DNA of 64,000 bases, taken from assembly GCA_018292915.2 (NCBI GenBank), contig JACVVK020000088.1, forward strand, positions 1,682,001-1,746,000. The letters run 5' to 3'. The DNA is from Batillaria attramentaria (lineage: Eukaryota > Mollusca > Gastropoda > Batillariidae). Below, in pieces: positions 50,701 to 55,600 of this stretch. Positions within the stretch are counted from its first letter, which is position 1; the number at the start of each line of letters is the position of its first letter. The notes under the pieces are model-generated. The model worked only from the letters and a program-made list of their open reading frames with translations, was not told the origin of the DNA and searched no databases. Both the position numbers and the translations under genes were made by a program.

Positions 50701-52565
50701 TGTTGTTGTTTTTTCACCAAATCCCCCCTCCCCCCTTCTTTTTTAGTTGTTCTTTCAAATCAGATACGCTTGGTACTGGTTACTGAGGTACAGATAGTAG
50801 GCTTTAGTACAAGGTTCCAGAAGTGTTGACTTTTTTCCAACAAAAGGTTACATGCAGGCAAGCTATAAAAAGTAAAAAATAAAAACCGAACCCAGCAACA
50901 GCAAATAATGTGGTCATAATAACAAACCCGGCAACAGCAAATAATGTGGTCATAATAACAAACCCAGCAACAGCAAATAATGTGGTCATAATAACAAACC
51001 CAGCAACAGCAAATAATGTGGTCATAATAACAAACCCGGCAACAGCAAATAATGTGGTCATAATAACAAACCCGGCAACAGCAAATAATGTGGTCATAAT
51101 AACAACATTCCCATTAACACTTGTTCTTGCTTAAACACCTCCACCCTCAGTCATTTGATTATTGTGTTCGTCTGTCAATTTCATATGTTTGTAGTCAGAA
51201 GGCAAAAAATCAAAGAAGTTTGAAAATGCTGGGGAAGACAAGGTGAGTGTTTGAGACAGTAGCTGGCACCTATAGAGCTTCTTAGGGCTTTCAAACACAC
51301 ACCACTCACCTTATCAGCAACAAATTGTGTACAGTACATGTACATCCTTCTCTCCAACATCGGATGATAACGCAAAAGAAATAGTTTCGGGGAAGGGAAA
51401 TAAAATCATCAGAGTGCACTGGATGAACTGTTCGGTCACCTATTTTTAGTTTACTTTGGTTCAGCTTGCAAGGTGTCCTCTCACGCACAGTTGCACACAG
51501 ATTTAACAACTACAGCATAGAATAAACCATCTTTTTTTCCTCGCTCACAAGCTTTGTTAATTAACTCTCTGCATCTGGTAAGAACTTTTGGTTTCGTAAT
51601 GACTTCTCAACTCAGTTGCGGCTGCTCACAGAGGAAATCTTTACTGACTGAGGTCTGCACATTCTGTCACAGAACTGGATGTGCAGGTCATTATTGTAAT
51701 TGTTGCAAATGGCATACAAGTCAAATTCTTTTTAAAAAAAAACAAAAAAACCTTTGGCTGAGCACAAAATGTCTAAAGACAAGATTTGTCATTTTGATTG
51801 CACCCTTCCACCATACCTTTCGGCTTCACTCGTCACCTATCAACTGTCGCAAACCCTCCGGTCGTCGACCAAGAGGCTTCTCAAAATTCCCAAGCGCAAC
51901 CTGAAATCCTTTGGCGAACGCTGTTTCAGTTTTGTTGCACCAACCATTTGGAATTCCCTGCCAGCACATCTGAGAAATGCGCCCACACTGTCTGTTTTTA
52001 AGAGCAATCTTAAAACGTTCCTCTTTTGTAAAGCTTTCCAGTAATTTCCGGTGTCAGCAACTAGTCAGTTTCACCAGTGTATATCTGTCCACTGTTTGTA
52101 AAATGTGCGTGAGTGTCGGTGAGTGATTGGCGCATTGAGTTTATGCCAAAGAAATGCGCCCTACAAATGCCATTTATTATTATTATTATTATTATTATTA
52201 AAAGACAATACGTGGGCCAATCACAGTGTTCATTTTGTTTGCTTGTAGTGTTGGAACAAAATAACCTGTAGGCATAATTTTACCATCAGCTGATACTATA
52301 CTCACAAGACTGAAGGGATTTTGCACCTGTTCAGTATGACACTTTGGGTTTTGGTTCATTGATAACTTTAAATTCACAAAAAAAATTGGACACAGAACTT
52401 TCTGGTGTGACCTCTATGTTGCTCTCCCTGCATCCTCTTGCTTACGACGTTAGCCACCAGCACATTGGTATGTTTGGGATCAAGTTATACATGTATATAC
52501 ATTTCTGGGTAAATGTGGGTAGCTAGTACAGATGTACATGTTCTCTGATGTTTGTGTGTGTGTTA

Positions 52566-52626
<61 letters not shown>

Positions 52627-55600
52627 TGTTGATGCTCATGCCGTATTTTCGTGGATAGGCTGAAAAAATTTGAGTCTTATGACTCTATTGAGCCATGACT
52701 CTATTCCTTTAATCAGTCTTTCATCATTGCATGACCTTTTCCACATTTGCATGATATCTTTAGACATTGTACTGCCAGTGTTTGGAGGCCTGTGAAGTTA
52801 TGTCTGTTAATGATTATTTGTATTCAAGAACAGTGGTCGTATTGCTACAGATTTCATTTCATATCTCATAATAGTAGCTGTATGTGTGATTTATAAAAGA
52901 TATACACACCAAATAATAACAGATTGTGGTGTTTGTGTGTACTACATGTAATATGTTTTTCAAATACCGCACTTTCATTTGTGTAAATGTCAGATCTTTC
53001 AGAGTTAATTGTTCACAGTCATAGCTTTACATGTGTCATTCATACCAAAGCTTCAGACTTGAATTATAAGTGTCACTAATGTCTGTAGTTATCGGTTCAT
53101 ATGTGCCATATTTCATGCCATGTTTCATACATAGTTTCATACACTCAAAGAGGAGTATCATGCTTAGCAGCAACTAGGTCATGGTTATCCAAATGCAGCA
53201 TGTACTTTCATTCAGAGGGATACCCAAAAGTGACACACATGCTTCTCTGGAACACCCAATAGTAACATGCTTCTCTGGGTTATTCTACTGGAGAGGATGA
53301 GGGAGGCAGTCGACCCTATGCTCCGAGACCAGCAGGCGGGCTTTCGCAGGAACAGGTCCTGCGCTGACCAGATCGCCAGCCTACGCATCATCGTTGAGCA
53401 GTCACTGGAGTGGAACTCCCCCCTCTACATCAACTTCATAGACTATGAGAAGGCCTTCGACAGTGTAGACAGAGAGGCGCTGTGGAAGCTGCTAAGGCAC
53501 TATGGAGTTCCCGGGAAGATCATCTCCCTGATCCAGTGCACCTACAAAGACATGAGCTGCAGGATTGCCCATGCCGGCCAGTTGTCAGAAAGCTTCGAGG
53601 TGAAGACCGGAGTCCGCCAGGGATGCCTGTTGTCCCCGTTCCTCTTCCTCCTGGTCATCGACTGGATCATGAAGACCACCACAACAGGCAGGAAAAACGG
53701 GATACAGTGGACACTCTGGACGCAGCTGGATGACCTCGACTTTGCGGACGACCTGGCGCTCCTGTCTCACAGCCACAGCCAGATGCAGGACAAGACTACA
53801 TGCCTGGAAGCCACATCAGCCGGAACAGGGCTCAAGATCAACAGGAGGAAAACCGAGCTGATGAAGATCAACACCACTGCCAACACACCAGTCACAGTCG
53901 GTGGAGAGCCCATCAGGGAGGTGGAGTCTTTTGTCTACCTGGGGAGTGTGGTTGATGGACAGGGAGGCACAGACCGAGACGTCACAGCCAGAATCGGCAA
54001 GGCAAGAGCAGCAATGGTCATGCTGAAGAACATCTGGGCATCCAAAGTTGTCAGCATAAGAACCAAACTTCGCATCTTCAACTCCAACGTGAAGTCAGTT
54101 CTGCTCTACGGATGCGAAACATGGAGGACAACGAAGACGATGCAGCAGAAGATCCAGACATTTCTCAACACCTGTCTGAGGCGCATCTTCAACATCCGAT
54201 GGCCAGAGAAGATCCGGAACGAAGAGCTGTGGGAGCGAGCAGGGCAGGAACCAGCGGCCAAGCAGACCCTGCGGAGAAAGTGGGGCTGGATTGGACACAC
54301 CCTCAGGAAGCCAGCATCCAGCACCACACGCCAAGCCCTGACATGGAACCCACAGGGGAAAAGGAAGAGAGGCCGGCCTCGCAACAGCTGGAGGCGGGAC
54401 ACTGAGGCAGAGTTATATAAGCAGGGGACCAACTGGACTGGAGTGGCAAGAATAGCCCAGAACAGAGTGCGATGGCGAAGGGTTGTCGATGGCCTATGCT
54501 CCACGTGGAGCCAGGGGCCTAAGTAAGTAAGTAAGTTCTCTGGGTTACTAGTTACGTCATTTGCATTTATTGTCACCATGTTTTAACATCTTTTTATACA
54601 TAGTAGGTCTGGATGCGCAAAACATGTACTTTAAACCATGCAGCACAACAAAATGTGCTGTATCCTCTGGCAGCAACAAAAAGAGAAATTGTTTTTCAGC
54701 TGTATTCTGACGAAAGTCACTAGCTTCAGACCATGCTTACAGCACCTCTTTCACAGTGCTGTTGACAAACATTTTCCTTTCTCACCAGGGTGAGGCACTG
54801 CGGCAGAGTCTGTTGACACGTTTCTACGGCCGATCTCAAGTGCGCGGGCGACGAGACAGTAACGCGGGCAGTGGTGGCAAGTCCTCAGGAGGAGGGGGAC
54901 CTGGAACAGTGGTGCTTAGTCGAACAGAACTCACTCTTCATGAAGTCCAGGTGAGACAACTGTGCTTGCTGGCAACAGACAGCTTCCAAAATCCCATTAC
55001 TCTTAGTCATACAAAATGGCGTATTTGCAGTCAGCAACCAGTTGATTTACTGATCCATCATTCTTTGTTCTCCCATGAGCTGTAAAAGATATCACCATCT
55101 TCATGTGATTCTTGTGTAGCGGGATTTTGAGAATAGCTAGATCAGAGTGATACACTTTCCCTACTTCTCCCGAGCTTCTCTCAAAATGGGAGTTGCTACA
55201 AATTTCGCGATGATTTCAAAATACATTTGAAATATTTCAAAAGGATCATTAGGAAGGAAACCCCCCAGATGTTTGGTCATCAGTTCAGACTTTTGCATGC
55301 TGAGTTCAATGATTTCTGTTGAAATTATACAAATGATAATAATAGCGCTGTAACTATAAGCGATGATTATGTGTTTTTTGTTTATATTTTTTCTTTGTAC
55401 GGCAGCATACTGACAAGAAGTGAAGAACCAAAAAATACTGACATTCTTGTGAAATAGTACTGCCAGGCACTTCGGGGGATTGGCACCTCTGCTGATATCA
55501 TTCCCTGATCTGGTTTCAGTTTTCAGTTCTAACATATCAGTTGGTAATGGGTGTGCATCAAGTTTGCTACATTCTTACTCATGCTGATGACCCTTCTAGG

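Noticed and set aside
48595..51105. CRISPR-like repeat arrays
   Set aside because: Units at 48595 and 50886 are contiguous with no unique spacers, in a eukaryotic intron; they are minisatellites.
53267..53282. Start codon of the LINE frame at 53267
   Set aside because: The ATG lies in host DNA before the target duplication; the element is 5' truncated and the start is accidental.
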